NCBI GenBank assembly: GCA_001642005.1
Contig: LWCA01000383.1
Span: 1-29,448 of the forward strand
Source of the DNA: Intoshia linei
Lineage: Eukaryota > Orthonectida > Rhopaluridae
Direction of reading: 5' to 3'
DNA length: 29,448 bases
How positions within the stretch are numbered: the stretch's first letter is position 1; every line of letters begins with the position of its first letter. Made by a program: the position numbers and the translations under genes. The notes below the pieces were generated by a model. It did not search any database, was not told the DNA's origin, and saw nothing but the letters and a program-made list of their open reading frames with translations. Below are positions 1-12,174 of this stretch, in pieces.

Positions 1-463
1 TAGCCCTGACCTCAATCCAATCGAAAATTTATGGGGAATTCTTTCAAGGGATATTTACTCACACAATAAACAATATTCATCATTAAAAGATCTTAAATTA
101 TCCATTATAGCAGCATGGGGCAATATTAAACTAGATGTAATTAATAACTTTATTAAATCGATGCCAAATCGAATTTTAGAAGTTATTGAAAAAAACGGAT
201 GTTGTACCCATTATTAAAATATATAATCATTTCATTATCATTAATATTAAGCTATTTTAACTCAATTGTCCTTGACTTTTTCCAATAGAATTGTTGGAGA
301 TTTTCGTTAAATCAGATTAATTAAGTATAAGTTTTAATTAAAACTTTTTTATGTTATTAAATCGAGCAATACATTACTTGTGATTATAATATTATTTCGA
401 AATGGCAAATTTTAAGGTTTTAGAATACTTTTTGTAAATATCCCAAACTTTTTTCTAGCTGTG
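1..463 (+). mobile_element. Tc1-type transposon, right end
   Basis: The 3' end of a Tc1-like element, cut by the window edge. It holds the transposase C-terminus (2-217) followed by two copies of a degenerate terminal-repeat motif: an inner copy around 264-290 (TTGTCCTTGACTTTTTCC) and an outer copy at 442-463 (CCCAAACTTTTTTCTAGC then TGTG), with a TA immediately after. Both resemble the reverse complement of the two direct motifs at the left end of the neighbouring element at 1046. That arrangement is the IR/DR organisation known from some Tc1 elements. The outer end is weakly conserved, so the boundary at 463 is approximate. Confidence 0.65.
2..217 (+). pseudogene. Tc1 transposase, C-terminal part (DDE_3)
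   Basis: This open frame of 71 codons plus stop begins with the Tc1 signature SPDLNPIENLWG, which carries the third acidic catalytic position of the DDE/DDD transposase family. It continues with a typical C-terminal helix region (AAWGNIKLDVINNFIKSMP) and ends in CCTHY. It is open from the first bases of the window, so it is only a fragment here. Whether the upstream part is intact cannot be judged. Confidence 0.85.
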
Positions 464-465
464 TA

Positions 466-1045
466 GTTATATCCTGTTAATACACAAAAGAAATTTCAAT
501 CTGAGAAAGTGACGCTTTCACGTTCAAAAAAGCACTTTAATGTTCATTTTTTTTTATTTCGAAACTATTTTATTATAACAAAAAATTTGAAATAATTAAT
601 GATCCTACAATTAAAAAAAAAAATATTTTTGTGATATAGCTTATTCCAGTTGATATAAATACAATATTTCAACTCCATAAATCTACGCATTCTCGGTAAA
701 AAATAATTTTGAATATATTATTAACCAAATATTTTTGAAATGTTGGATTAAAATTAAAAATACTTATCCTACAATTAAAAAAAAGTGCATTGAACATCTA
801 CATATTTCCAATAAAGAAATCGGGGTGTAAATCTATATAATTGATTCCTTCGAATTTTTTTAATATTAATTAATATGTCACATAAATACCTAGTTTATGA
901 GATTTCTTTTTTACTTTTATCATTATTTACACATATACACGTTTACATAAATATATAGTGATAATATTTATCATTAATAATACACAATTTAATATATACA
1001 ATAATAATAAATAAATACATACTGTACTACAAATTTAATAATATA
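466..1045. other. Gene-free spacer with an old dispersed repeat
   Basis: No coding signal is visible. The part from about 600 to 835 resembles, in inverted orientation, the sequence at about 28925-29160. The clearest shared block is a run of A residues followed by GTGCATTGAACATCTACA and then a GGGTGTAAATCT core. The rest is AT-rich low-complexity sequence leading up to the TA next to the Tc1 left end at 1046. Confidence 0.5.
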
Positions 1046-1985
1046 CAGTGCCGGTCAAAAGTCTTGGACCCCCCAACAGAATTATAGATTTTGCTGGATA
1101 GCACAAAAACTAGTAAATCGTTTTTAGAAATTTAAAAACCATTATGTAAACAAATAAATATTCTATTGAAAAATATATCACTATTTTCATGGTTACTTTC
1201 AATATTTATCTAGTTATATTATAAATTAATATTCAAATATATCATCGGTTAAAAGTCTTGAACCCTCTAACAATTTTCGTAAAAATAAGAATAAATACAA
1301 TTGAAAATCACAAGGTTTTTTTTAAATGTACATATTCTGATTATTTAATGTTATTCATTATAAATTGTATTTTATTTTAAACATTAGACATCATGATTAG
1401 GATATCATTAACAATTAGAAAGAAAATGGTTGAGCTTCACAAAGGAAGGATTTCCAAACACAAAATTGCTAGAGATCTTAAAATTTCGAGGCATTCTGTT
1501 ATCTAAATAATTAAAAAATACAATAGTATACAATCTGTTGAAGATAAGCCAAGGTCGGGCCGTCCTCCTATAATATCTATAAGAGATGAACGTCTTTTGT
1601 GCAATGAGTCTCGAAAGTTTCCTAGTAAAACTGCTTCTAATGTGAAAAGAGATTCATTGGGGTCATCTGTAACCATATCCACAGAAACAGTAAGAAGATA
1701 TCTTCGCAAAAACAACCTATTCGGAAGAATATCTGCTAAAAAACCATTATTATCGAAGCGTAATATCAAAAAAAGATTGTTGTGGTGTCGATTACATTTG
1801 GAATGGAGTGATTTGGATTGGGCCAAGGTTATATTTACCGACGAAAGCAAAATCCAACTAATATCCACCACAAAATCGTACGTAAGAAGGCCTAAATGTA
1901 AACGATTTGATTCTAAATATACTACATTGTATTTTAAACATTTTAATTTTACTAATGTAGAATTATAAAGCTTTTGAAACTCCAC
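1046..1985 (+). mobile_element. Tc1-type transposon, left half, 3'-truncated
   Basis: The left terminal repeat starts with CAGTGCCGGTCAAAAGTCTT directly after a TA. A second copy of the same motif, GGTTAAAAGTCTTGAACCCT, lies about 200 bp further in (1245-1276), so this is an IR/DR-type end. The transposase frame follows from 1393. Homology to Tc1 transposases stops soon after the first catalytic aspartate, and I find no matching right end, so the element is truncated near 1940-1985. The end coordinate is approximate. Confidence 0.75.
1393..1968 (+). pseudogene. Tc1 transposase, N-terminal half, one stop codon
   Basis: Reading from ATG 1393, the product has a paired-like helix-turn-helix (KMVELHKGRISKHKIARDL), a GRPP box (SGRPP) that usually links the two DNA-binding subdomains, and the start of the DDE domain (WAKVIFTDESK) with the first catalytic D. 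A single in-frame TAA at 1504-1506 interrupts it. After YVRRPKCKRFDSKYT, which matches the family, the frame diverges and ends at 1968, so the second and third catalytic positions are missing. It is non-functional. Only one nonsense change in about 190 codons suggests fairly recent decay. Confidence 0.85.
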
Positions 1986-4251
1986 AAAAATTAATACCCT
2001 ATATATTAATTATAATTATAGCCATCCTATAATATTGATTTTTTTTCAAAATATTTAGATGTGTTTCTAAATTTATTATTATTTTTTTTATTACGTAATT
2101 AAATGATATAAAAATATGTATTTTTTTAGACTTAAAAGGTTGTCGATCTCATATAAGATCAATGATACTGAGTGAATTGTAAATATTTTTAAAACATAAA
2201 CAGAATTTAATGATTCATATCAATGTTGCACAGTGTGCAAATCACACAATTGTTTGTCTAAAAGTTGATTTTATAGAATATTGTGATCATAATAATATTA
2301 TGATTAAAATAAATTTGCATTGTATTTGACCTTATATTTCAAGTCACTTTGGAGGTAAACTATATTATAATTCAGCCATTAAAAAAGGAATTACTTATCA
2401 ACTATATAAAATTAACGTAGTGAAGTTAATACACGTGAATCGATAATAGACTGTTAAACTAGTGCTCTACAAGTTGTTTATAAATCTCGCAACAGTGGAT
2501 ACGCGGACAGAATTGCTTGTTTATATTTGTATGTAAATTTAATATAACTGCTTCACATGAATACTTGTGTTAAGTCTTTCGAATCTAAATAGATATATCC
2601 ATTTATTGTCTCAATCACAGCCAGTCAATTGCAAATTATTCATAAATCCATAGAAATTTTGGTAAACATCAAAACGCGTCTATTGGAATAATATCGGTAT
2701 TAGGTAGCGATTACTAATTAAATCTATAAAAATATTTTAGAAGCAAGTGATTACGGGTTCACAAAATAAATATTTTTGTACTCAGAGGTATATTTTATTA
2801 TAATTATACATTTAAAAGCTTGTAATGGTTAATAATAAGTAGCTATATTAAAATTAAGTTGACATTTCGATTTAAAACATTACCAAATAATGTACAGTGT
2901 AATCTGATTACAGGGAACTGTACATTTTGAAAGTTCTCATGTTGAATGTTAAAAAATTGCATTGAATAGGGATCACAACATAATACAGTTTATTACTTCC
3001 TAATCATATAATATGGAGAATATGACGGAATATTGTTTTTCTTAGATTTTAGTAGATGATCTATTTTAGAGTAAATACTTTAACTTTTGAAAAAAACAAT
3101 TAATAAAATAAAATATATTAAATACTTAAATTAATTATTAATAAATTCATCCTTCCAATATGACTAAGATTTATCCATAATTTTTTTGAGAAATTTCAGT
3201 TTGATTTGATTTAATATTTTTACTCCCAGAAAATTCTTTTTATTTAAAATAAAAAGTGGATGACTATTTTCTACGGTCTTACAGATAGATACACAGACTA
3301 CTACTAATTCTTTCCTTGTTTATTCTATCACAAATATTTTAATGTGTCTTATTATCCACAAAAATTTCCAGGGATGTCGAAAAAAAGTTGAAAATTGTTG
3401 GATAGTATATCCTTTATTATATAAAATTTAATGTCTGTGTGTGTTACCGTATCTTTCAAAAATTGACACTCATCGAATTAAAAAAACCCAATTTCTAATA
3501 CAGTGTTACCCAGGACGTGTTTATATCTATTTTTCAGTTTCCGAATTTGAATCCTTCAGGATCAAAAACCTAATTTTCTTTTTTTAAAAAATAAAATCAG
3601 CCCACAAATGCAATAAAATATAAATTATGGGACGCGTTTAAAATCATTAACATTCTTAATACATCTTAATATACGTCCCGAAAAAAACTGTAATTGAAAT
3701 GTGGCCTTTAAAAATTATAAGACGGGTAGTTATTTAAATAAAGTGGAACACACTCACACAAACAAAAATCACGTAGCATATTATATAAGTAAGGATTCAT
3801 AAATAAAATTTCAATTTTTTTTTCAGCAATTGCGATGTTCCCTTTTAAAAAATAAATCATATAAATATCAATTAGTGTGCATCTTCAAAAATGCAATTTT
3901 GTCGTTTCTTATATTCGGGTTAGGCTGTATAAGGTAATATTTTTAAATAGGGCAGGAAGGATATTTCATGTGTGTATAATAATGAGCGGATATCATTAAG
4001 AATGTAAATATCATGTTGAAGACCACGTATCAACTTAAGATATATATATTTTGAATAATTATTACGTTCTGAGAAATTATATATAATTTACTGTATGATA
4101 TGTATAACTTTAATTTCAAAAAATCATTGATATACAAATGATATTTAAATGTATCCCAGATATATAAAGTAATTGTAATTATTGATTCACAATCAAATTG
4201 TAATATATATTATCTTAGATAATGAAAATACAGACTGTTTAAAAAGTTTAA
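1986..4251. other. Long intergenic region with dispersed repeat
   Basis: No gene is recognisable over about 2.3 kb. A block at about 3695-3805 (AAATGTGG, then ATTATAAGAC, AACACACTCACACAAAC and ATATAAGTAAGGATT) closely resembles about 22805-22915 in the same orientation, which marks a dispersed repeat tail. The last few hundred bases must hold the promoter of the TOGARAM1-like gene, but no specific motif stands out in sequence this AT-rich. Confidence 0.5.
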
Positions 4252-7200
4252 ATGACTTTTTCGGACCCAAATGGAGGAATGAAACGAGAGTCAAATCCTA
4301 CAAATTTATCGACAGACATTTCGCCGCGATATTACCAATTCGCAAATCAAAATTATCACAAGAGTTCATCTTCTGTTTACAACAATTTATCCAAAATACC
4401 AAGCCAATTTGTTCAAAATGCTGTACAAGAAAACAAACATTCCGTTTCTCTTAAAGAAATGAATCAAATAAGTTCATACGCCAAAAACTTTTCAAAACGT
4501 CAGGCATCATATGCAAAACATTCTGACAGTAATAATGAAGAGTTTACATTTCCAGCAAATTACAACAATGTTCATATAGATGCTGACGTGGAATTACTTA
4601 GACGGTTCAACAGTGCTACAGACACCGATTCAAAGTTGAAAATGCTCAGAATAGTCTGCAACTATATTCGATTACCCCTAAAGTCAAGTCTAGGTAAACA
4701 TAGTGAATACTCCCATAAATCAGATTATTTGAAGTTTCCTCGTAGATCAAAATCTTTGATGATCCGTAATTCTCCTCTGCAAAACCAACAATTAGCTATA
4801 GGAAACCTCACCTCAATGACCACATATTCGCATGAAAAGTGTTACGATCAAGATTCTTTATCAAAGAAATCATATTCAAATCCACTTTCTAATCGAGATT
4901 TGGATGAAATAACTAATTCTCTTTCTGAAATAACAATAAAAGATCGAAATCACAACAAAACTGTGAACCGATTGTTGAAAAACAAGTACCTATTTAGACT
5001 AATATCCGAATATATGAAATATGACGATATCGACGTAAAATTACAAACAATACGCTTATTACAAGAAATTATACCACTCATCAAGCGGAGTAATTCTAAC
5101 CTAGATTCCAAAATGGCGATAGTATTGCCCCAATTATTCAACGATTATTTATTGGACAAACAAACCGTATTGATTAGATCTTCTTTACAAACTATTCATA
5201 TTTACATGAGAAGCAATAATTGTATCAGTCGACTTCTGGAGTCTTTTCTTACCAAAGGAATTGAGAATGAAAACCAAATAATATCCAAAAATGTAATTGT
5301 TGGTTTACCAGTGCTGTTAACACACCAATTCAGCAACTGTAATTTGCGTCACATTGTCAAATCTTTATTAATAAAACTATACACAGTGACAAATTCGGAA
5401 TTTCCATTCGAAATTAAAGACGAATTTGTAAAATGCATCAACGTAACTCTCAATCAAATTAAAAAAATTGCTGGAACAACCCGGTATGTCAGCGAATATA
5501 TAAATGAATCTGTTGTTGGTCGAGACCTTTATAAATCCTACAAAAAATTTGTTGACGTAAACGAAAATCCCAAATCACCAAATGATGGTTTAGAAAAAAC
5601 ACTTATAATTTGTTCCAATTCACCAAATATTCAAATTGGAGAAATAAACAGTAAAAATAGTTTGGAATATGGAATTTTACCCAATGAAATACTGACTAGA
5701 CTATTTAGTGAGGACGCATCCACGCGTTATAGATTGCAAGCAGGTGAAGATTTGGTGAGTTTTGTTAACGAATATTCTGATTTGCTGAAATGCCTAAAGT
5801 ACTTTGGAAATTTAACTCAACTTTTATCAACCCTTTGTGCAGGAAACCATTGTTATATATCAATTGGATTAAGACTTATTGAGATTATCGTAAGAAGGCT
5901 TGGTTCAAAATTAAAACGCCATTTTCAGAAACTGACAAAAATAGTTTTAAGCAAAGTTGGATCAAGTAAACACCAATTAATTAAACAAAATGTAGCATCG
6001 TCTCTCGTGGAGTTGCTTAGATGTTCCCCAAAACTTGTAATGGAGGAATTGTTGTGTCTCCTATACTACGATGATTTAAAAATAAGGCAGGAATGTATAA
6101 ATCTAGTAATTATCGGGTTGTTGAGGTTTCCATCTACCCACTTCGACTTGGAAAGAATTTGTTATCACATAATACCATCACTTAATGATTCGAAACGCAA
6201 CGTACGTCAAGCCACGCTAGAGTGCATTACCATTTTAAACATGTGCATGGGAAACAGCGGTCTTATGACCATCAAAGAAAATATTAAATCGATGGGTTTT
6301 GAAACAGGGTCTGTTGTAGTAACATTAATGGAAGCAGTACACGCTAGGCTATCGAGGTATTTAAATATAAAATTAATGTTAACATTTTTTTAGAAGACAA
6401 TGTCCACGAATTAATAGTAATGGCTTAGTTGAATATGCTCTCGATATTTCTACACGAAAAGATGAAAAAATTTCTTATGCAGCTGATGTTGAATGGGTGC
6501 TTTCGGGGCCCGAATTGTTTAATAAAAATTATGAATGTGTAAGTAGTGCTTCTAATGCCACTTCAATTTATTCCACCGTAAACACAAAGTCAGTTAGCAA
6601 TTATGACTCGACAGATTGTGAATCTGTTTACTTGTCTTCTCAATCTGTTTCAAATGTGGGAGACAATGATTCTGCATATGTTTCTCCCGTAGTTCAAGCA
6701 CCTGGACCAAGAAGCTCAGCCAAAGCAATAAGTAGGTTGCCTAATGATTGGGATTTTGCTCCTACATCTGAGGTAATTATTTAAATATAAATTGATAATT
6801 AAATTTTTATTCTAGAACGAAGAACAAACCTTTTCAGAAGAAAAACTATTTAGTGACAGTGGTATCATTTATTTGAAAATTTAAACTAAATTTATAGATT
6901 CATACCACAAAAAGTTTCTCAAAAAATATCATTATATTAAAAAGAAAAATGGTTAAATTTAAAAAAAATATATAATCAAAATTTAGATGCAGAAATTAAT
7001 TATGATCTTGATCGTAAAAATATCACAATTTATTGTTAATTTTTTTTAGATGATGTTAGTTGGGCCGATGATTCATTTCACGAACCAAGTGTTGATTGGG
7101 ACAAATACAATAGCGATGCGATCAATATACTGCGTACTAACATAATTTTTTAATTATAAAATTCTAAGAATTAAGATTGTTTGGATGAAAATATTAATAT

Positions 7201-10200
7201 TGATTTCTGTCCCTATTTTTATTAACTTTTCACAAATTTTATCATCATAATTCTCGTATATGAATATTTTACAGGAATTGAAACTTTTGCTACGCTGATA
7301 GAAAAAATTAAACTAAAAAAATGACAAAAAAGTACTGAAAGTTTATATTATACATACCCGAGGCCTTGAGAATTTTCCTCCTCTTCGGCAACCTCAACGA
7401 AATTTTAGTAAAATGGGGCCGCATTTTTCCAAATTAAGCATTTTATATCAATTTTCAAGGCAAAAATTTTATTTGAAACTATTTTTATTTTATGTGGTCT
7501 CGAGCATGATAGATTTAACTCACATAGAACGTACAGGGTATTTTAAAATTTTAAAATTTTAAGTTCGTGTTAGACAATTTTACCAGGTTGCATCATGTAT
7601 TTATATCATTACAAATTTGTAAAAATTTTAGCCATTGAAACTAAATTGGATTTAAATGTAATGAAAAAAAAATCTGAAAAATCTAAAATAGTCAAATTTC
7701 ATTACAAACCCAACACATGTATTGAAGACACGTCGCTTGATGAATACAATGATGAAGTATTGGATATATTTTTATGAATTTTTTTAATTTTATAATAGAT
7801 ATTTGATTCATTACGAACGATTCGCAATAGTGCAAATAAGAAAAAAACAATATTATTTGAAAAAAATAGGGGAATGAAACAAGATGAAATAAATGATGAA
7901 ATCTTAACGATTCATGATGCAAATTCCGATTGTTTAACTTTAATGGAAAAACCATATGTGAAAACACAAACTATAGATTTTCAACCTTTGAACGGAGTTA
8001 CATTTCGCGACTCTCCGCTCTCTGGTGATGTAGCCAAAGTTAAAATTATTGGAAAAGGTTATAAAAAAACATATTTAAAAAATGTAATGACCAAAAATTC
8101 CAAATTTAAATATTGTGACAACTTTCAATTCATTCACAAGGAAAAATTGAATCATTTTAAAGGGACTGATGTAATGATATCGTCTTCTTCTAGTTCTGTG
8201 TCAACGTTAGTTGATGATAGTGAAAAAACAAACAAACCAATCGTTCGGCCAAAACTGAAAATAAATAAAAAATCTATTAAACTAATTGGTGTAAAAAATA
8301 AATTGCAGTTTGATCAGCATACTACCAAGAAAATAAATTTTGACAACACATATGACGGTTCAAAAAGTTATTTGAGTGTTAAAAATGAGAATATGAAAAA
8401 ATATAAAAGTATTATTTTTTATAATTTAAATTTATTTCTGTTATTTAGGTACTCTGGACATTAGTAAAAAAATATCAACAAAATGCAATAAATTAAACAA
8501 GAAAATCTGTACAAATTTAGCATCGTCTTCACAAGTAAACAAAGTGACTATATATAAAACAGCATCCCAATTTTACGATAACCTGGAAAAATCGTCGAGT
8601 TTCCCATTAAATATGGAAAATATTATTCGAATGAGCCCTGTTCAGGATCCTGGAGTGATGATACTTAAATCACTCGCTTTGTTGGAATCTGACGAATGGT
8701 TTCATTTATTTTATCATTTTAATCAGAATTTAGGGACAAAAAATGTAATGGAATGCAAACTATCCAACGCCTTTGTAAAAATAATCCAAAAATAATTCTA
8801 GCTAATTTATCAAAAGTGATGAGTTTATTATATCGAGAGGTTAGTGGTATTATTTTTTATATAATCTGATTTAGTCGAAAAATTTAAGATCTCAGGTATC
8901 CAGAATGTCTTTGAATACTGTTTCTTTTGTCTTTCAATCCATTGGTAGATCTATGGACAAGGTTACTTTATTGCTATATACCCTCATTTTGTAGTTCATA
9001 GACATGTCAATTGATGTCAGTCTTTCTAAGTATGGACTTACCAATCAATTTTTACGAAACGATGCTTCTCAGTGTTTAAGGATGATTATAAATCACGCTA
9101 ATCAGACCAAAGCCTCGTTGGCTCTAATCAATATTGGGTTAAGGTTATTTTTGTGTAAATTGTATGTGTTTGAATTGTCCATTTAGTCATCGAAATGGCA
9201 CAATCAGATCTGCAGCATCCTATTTTCTGGTTGAATGTATAGACATGATAGATATGGAAAAAATTATGAACTACTCTCAAACTAAACCTGGAAACCAAGA
9301 AATAGCAGAACGATTTGTTTTAGCTATCGCCAAATTCTCCACCGACACCCTACCTACCACCCGTTATAATGGGCAAAAAATTCTATTTAAAATTATGCAC
9401 AACGATGCGTTTCATAAAATTGCCAAGAAATGTCTATCTTCGAGATTGTATAGTGATATTAAAATAAAGATAGAACATTTATCCACCAAGGGCATGCCAA
9501 AAGCACCCAACGCAAACGAAATTACCATAAGATCAAATTCCTATGTAAATATAAACCAACGGTGTTCTGATACCAAACCTGATGCCACCAAATATGATTC
9601 AAGTATGCGTTTCAAAAATGGACAATTGGATTTTTCGACGACTAATTTTGCTTTATTGTCCATGTCTTATATAAAACGAAATTTGATGGATGTATACGAA
9701 ACGCATAGAAATAGTGAAGAAGCTAGACAAATTTTTTTAAATAATTGGAAGCATATTCTATTGTGTTTAACGGAAGATAATGTAATTATTAATTCTAAGG
9801 TAAAACTCGCTACTTACTTTTCGATGAATTACTTTATTCAAATTGTATTATCAGCAAATAAAGTGAAATCTCAAAAATTGCCGTGTCAGGAATATCAAGA
9901 ACCCTTTCACACTATTTTACAAAAAATTATGGCATGTGTCGTCTGCTCAATTAATTTAAATGAAGATAAACTACTCACTGATGTTCAAAAACAATCAATA
10001 AAGCTTTTAGATTTTATTCATTGTAATATAGGTAAGTTTTAAATATTTCAATTTTTATTTCATCAAAAATATACTTTTAGATAAATATTATTTCATACAT
10101 AACATTTGTATTGTATTAAAATCAGAAAATTATATAATTCAACATCCTATAGTATTTGAAAAAATAATAGGTATTAGTATTAGAATTCATTAGTTATTGA

Positions 10201-10454
10201 GTATTTTAGACAATTTAAAATCCTTAGACAAATTAAAAATGATAAGTTGTGTTGAAAATGAAGTTAAACCGATGATATTAAATGGAATAGACTATATAGT
10301 AGCTGATAAAAAAGATTTGCAAATTGGTATTTCCAATATTAAAAGTTTTACATCAAAAATTGACGAGTTAATACAAAATGATAATATACAATCTGTTAGA
10401 AATTTACTCAAGAAAAAGTATTACAACTCATACATCTTAAGTCAAATTTTATGA
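4252..10454 (+). CDS. TOGARAM1: TOG array regulator of axonemal microtubules 1 (Crescerin-like)
   Basis: Predicted exons: 4252-6356, 6394-6772, 6816-6861, 6898-6951, 6987-7013, 7050-7133, 7632-7756, 7799-8408, 8449-8698, 8734-8839, 8875-8961, 8995-9143, 9187-10031, 10210-10454. They join to 1,703 aa, close to the human protein of about 1,720. Residues ~220-420 and ~475-705 form two TOG (HEAT-like) domains; the second has the family signature LNDSKRNVRQATLE. RLSR, then RQCPRINSNGLVEYAL and ADVEWVLSGPE, follow as in vertebrate TOGARAM1. A charged linker contains FDSLRTIRNSANKKK. TOG3 spans ~1,200-1,440 (SKNLRSQVSRM; AKFSTDTLPTTRYNGQKILF). The C-terminal ~230 residues are a divergent TOG4. TOG proteins bind tubulin; TOGARAM1 acts on axonemal microtubules in cilia. 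The 498-bp gap 7134-7631 is the least certain join. Confidence 0.9.
7134..7631 (+). other. Enlarged intron in the TOGARAM1-like gene
   Basis: The flanking exons join in frame (phase 1 on both sides) when these 498 bases are removed. Neighbouring introns of this gene are 33-43 bp, so about 460 bp were probably inserted. A GC-richer patch at about 7360-7430 stands out from the surroundings. Two exon-like stretches inside (7176-7225 and 7275-7325) follow plausible acceptors, but I found no good donor that restores the frame. An extra small exon remains possible. Confidence 0.5.
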
Positions 10455-10583
10455 CAGAAAATACCGAATATTGTTATATTTCCACATTGTTTAATATACA
10501 TTAGAATATAAATGTATTATTTTTTGATATACTAATAAATATATTATATATGGAACATCAATTCATGCACATTTATCAACGTA

Positions 10584-12140
10584 CAGGGTTGATCATATTA
10601 TTATAATAATTTTTTATATATTCATTTCATGGCTATATATTTTTTATTAACTAAACCACAATATTAATTTCAAGATACAAACAACTGTTAAATTATACTA
10701 CATCAAACAAAAAAGTTGAACATATTTATAATTGAAAATTGATAATTAAATCACCGTTTAAATATATGTAAAAAATTATGTATTAAAGAAATTTACACCA
10801 TGGTATAAAAAATTAAAATTCTATAATGTAGAAATGTACGAGATCAAAAGTTAAGTTTAGATATCACTTATAATACCGTTATCTATCGTGTGAAATATTT
10901 TTAAATTTAATTTAATACGGGTAAAAGGCAAGATATTCCCTTCGATACAAAGAAATATATATTGAACCTTCTACATAATTCAGATTGGAACTAAAAAAAA
11001 TTTCAGATTTATTTTGTGTGTCTCAATCGACTGTTTCATTTATAAAAAGAAAATTTACAAATGATCCGCAAAATTTTGGTTCAAATCGAAAAAGGTCTGG
11101 TAGGAAAAAGTCCATAACCGAAAGAACTGACAAAATAATTATCAAAACAGTAATTGAAAAGCGAAATTCAAGTTGTTCTGAAATCGTTACAAAACTTAAA
11201 TAACGAATTATTCATTTATCAAAAATTACATGTTAACCGTCGACTGTTGGCATCGGGGTATAGATGATATAAAAAAATTAAAAAAACCTTATATCTATAA
11301 AGATAAAACAATCCAGATTCGAATGGGCAAAAAAGTATAAAAGTTGGACTGAACACGACTGGAATAAGGTAATTAATTTATATTAAAAAAAATATATAAA
11401 TATTCACTAATTTTTAATTATATTTTAATTAATAAAATTCAAGTGAATTTATTGATTTATAGGTCATATTTTCTGACGAATCTATGATAACTGTGATGGC
11501 TGACAGATCATTAAATGTACGAATAAGGTCAAATGAAGAATTTAGACCAGATTGTATCAAAAAAACGGTTAAATTTCCATGTAAGGTTATGATTTTGGGC
11601 TATATCTGTTATGGGTCTTAGCAAAATACAGATTGTGAAAGGTAAAATGGACCAAAAAGTTTACAAGTATTTTTAAATGAAATAACTGAATGGAATACAA
11701 ATGGATGATTTGTATTCTAGTAAGATTCAGCTTCTTGCCACAAAGCTAAATTCATCACGTGCTATTTTGAGGATAGGGTATTTCTGTCCTGGAAATTCGT
11801 CAGACATGAATCGTACATTATATAAATTTTGTGGTCGAAATTAAAAGATGAGGTCCACCAGATTTAAATTACAACAAAATCTTAATTGATTGATCGCATT
11901 AATTTAAATTAATGAACTATCGAAAAGTCTTATAAATGCAATGCCTCGCAGCATTAAATCCCTAAGCAACGCTAAAGGAGGAACCACAAAATATTAAATG
12001 TATACAAATAAAGATAAATATGTATTTAAGTTAAATTTTAACTCGTAATTAAAAATTTATTTTATTTCGTCTATTTAGTAATATAATATTAACCAATCAA
12101 TTCGTAAAAATAAATTATTATAATATTATGATCAACCCTG
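10584..12140 (+). mobile_element. Tc1/mariner element with intact 29-bp inverted ends
   Basis: The left end CAGGGTTGATCATATTATTA (10584 onward, 29 bp) and the reverse complement of 12112-12140 match at 28 of 29 positions. Both ends are bordered by TA (10582-10583 and 12141-12142), the target duplication expected of the superfamily. The element is 1,557 bp. It lies 129 bp past the TOGARAM1 stop and carries a decayed transposase on the same strand. Confidence 0.9.
10925..11860 (+). pseudogene. Decayed Tc1/mariner transposase with a probable intron
   Basis: The N-terminal part (open at 10985-11203) has a helix-turn-helix (LKKISDLFCVSQSTVSFIKR) and a linker with SGRKK in the position of the GRP box. 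After stops and frame shifts come RFEWAKKYKSW and EHDWNKV. The block VIFSDESM, with the first catalytic D, resumes only at 11463, after a 94-bp GT...AG interruption (11369-11462). Later fragments are VMILGYICYG and QDSASCHKAKF, the second catalytic D region. Many stops show that it is dead. Confidence 0.8.
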
Positions 12141-12174
12141 TATCTATCATTACATAGTATAATATACTGTATAC

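Noticed and set aside
1503-1985. 160-codon open frame on the minus strand
   Set aside because: It is antisense to the Tc1 transposase remnant and resembles nothing; a shadow frame.
4182-4454. 90-codon frame on the plus strand
   Set aside because: It overlaps the start of TOGARAM1 in another frame and lacks any family feature; the 4252 start continues into conserved TOG sequence.
7275-7340. Possible extra TOGARAM1 exon (IETFATLIEKIKLKK)
   Set aside because: It follows a good acceptor (TTTTACAG) but I find no donor that returns to the phase needed at 7632; skipping it keeps the frame.
8745-8801. Alternative TOG3 intron 8745-8801
   Set aside because: It breaks frame. Splicing 8699-8733 instead restores DEWDKKCNGMQTIQ, which aligns with the TOG3 start.
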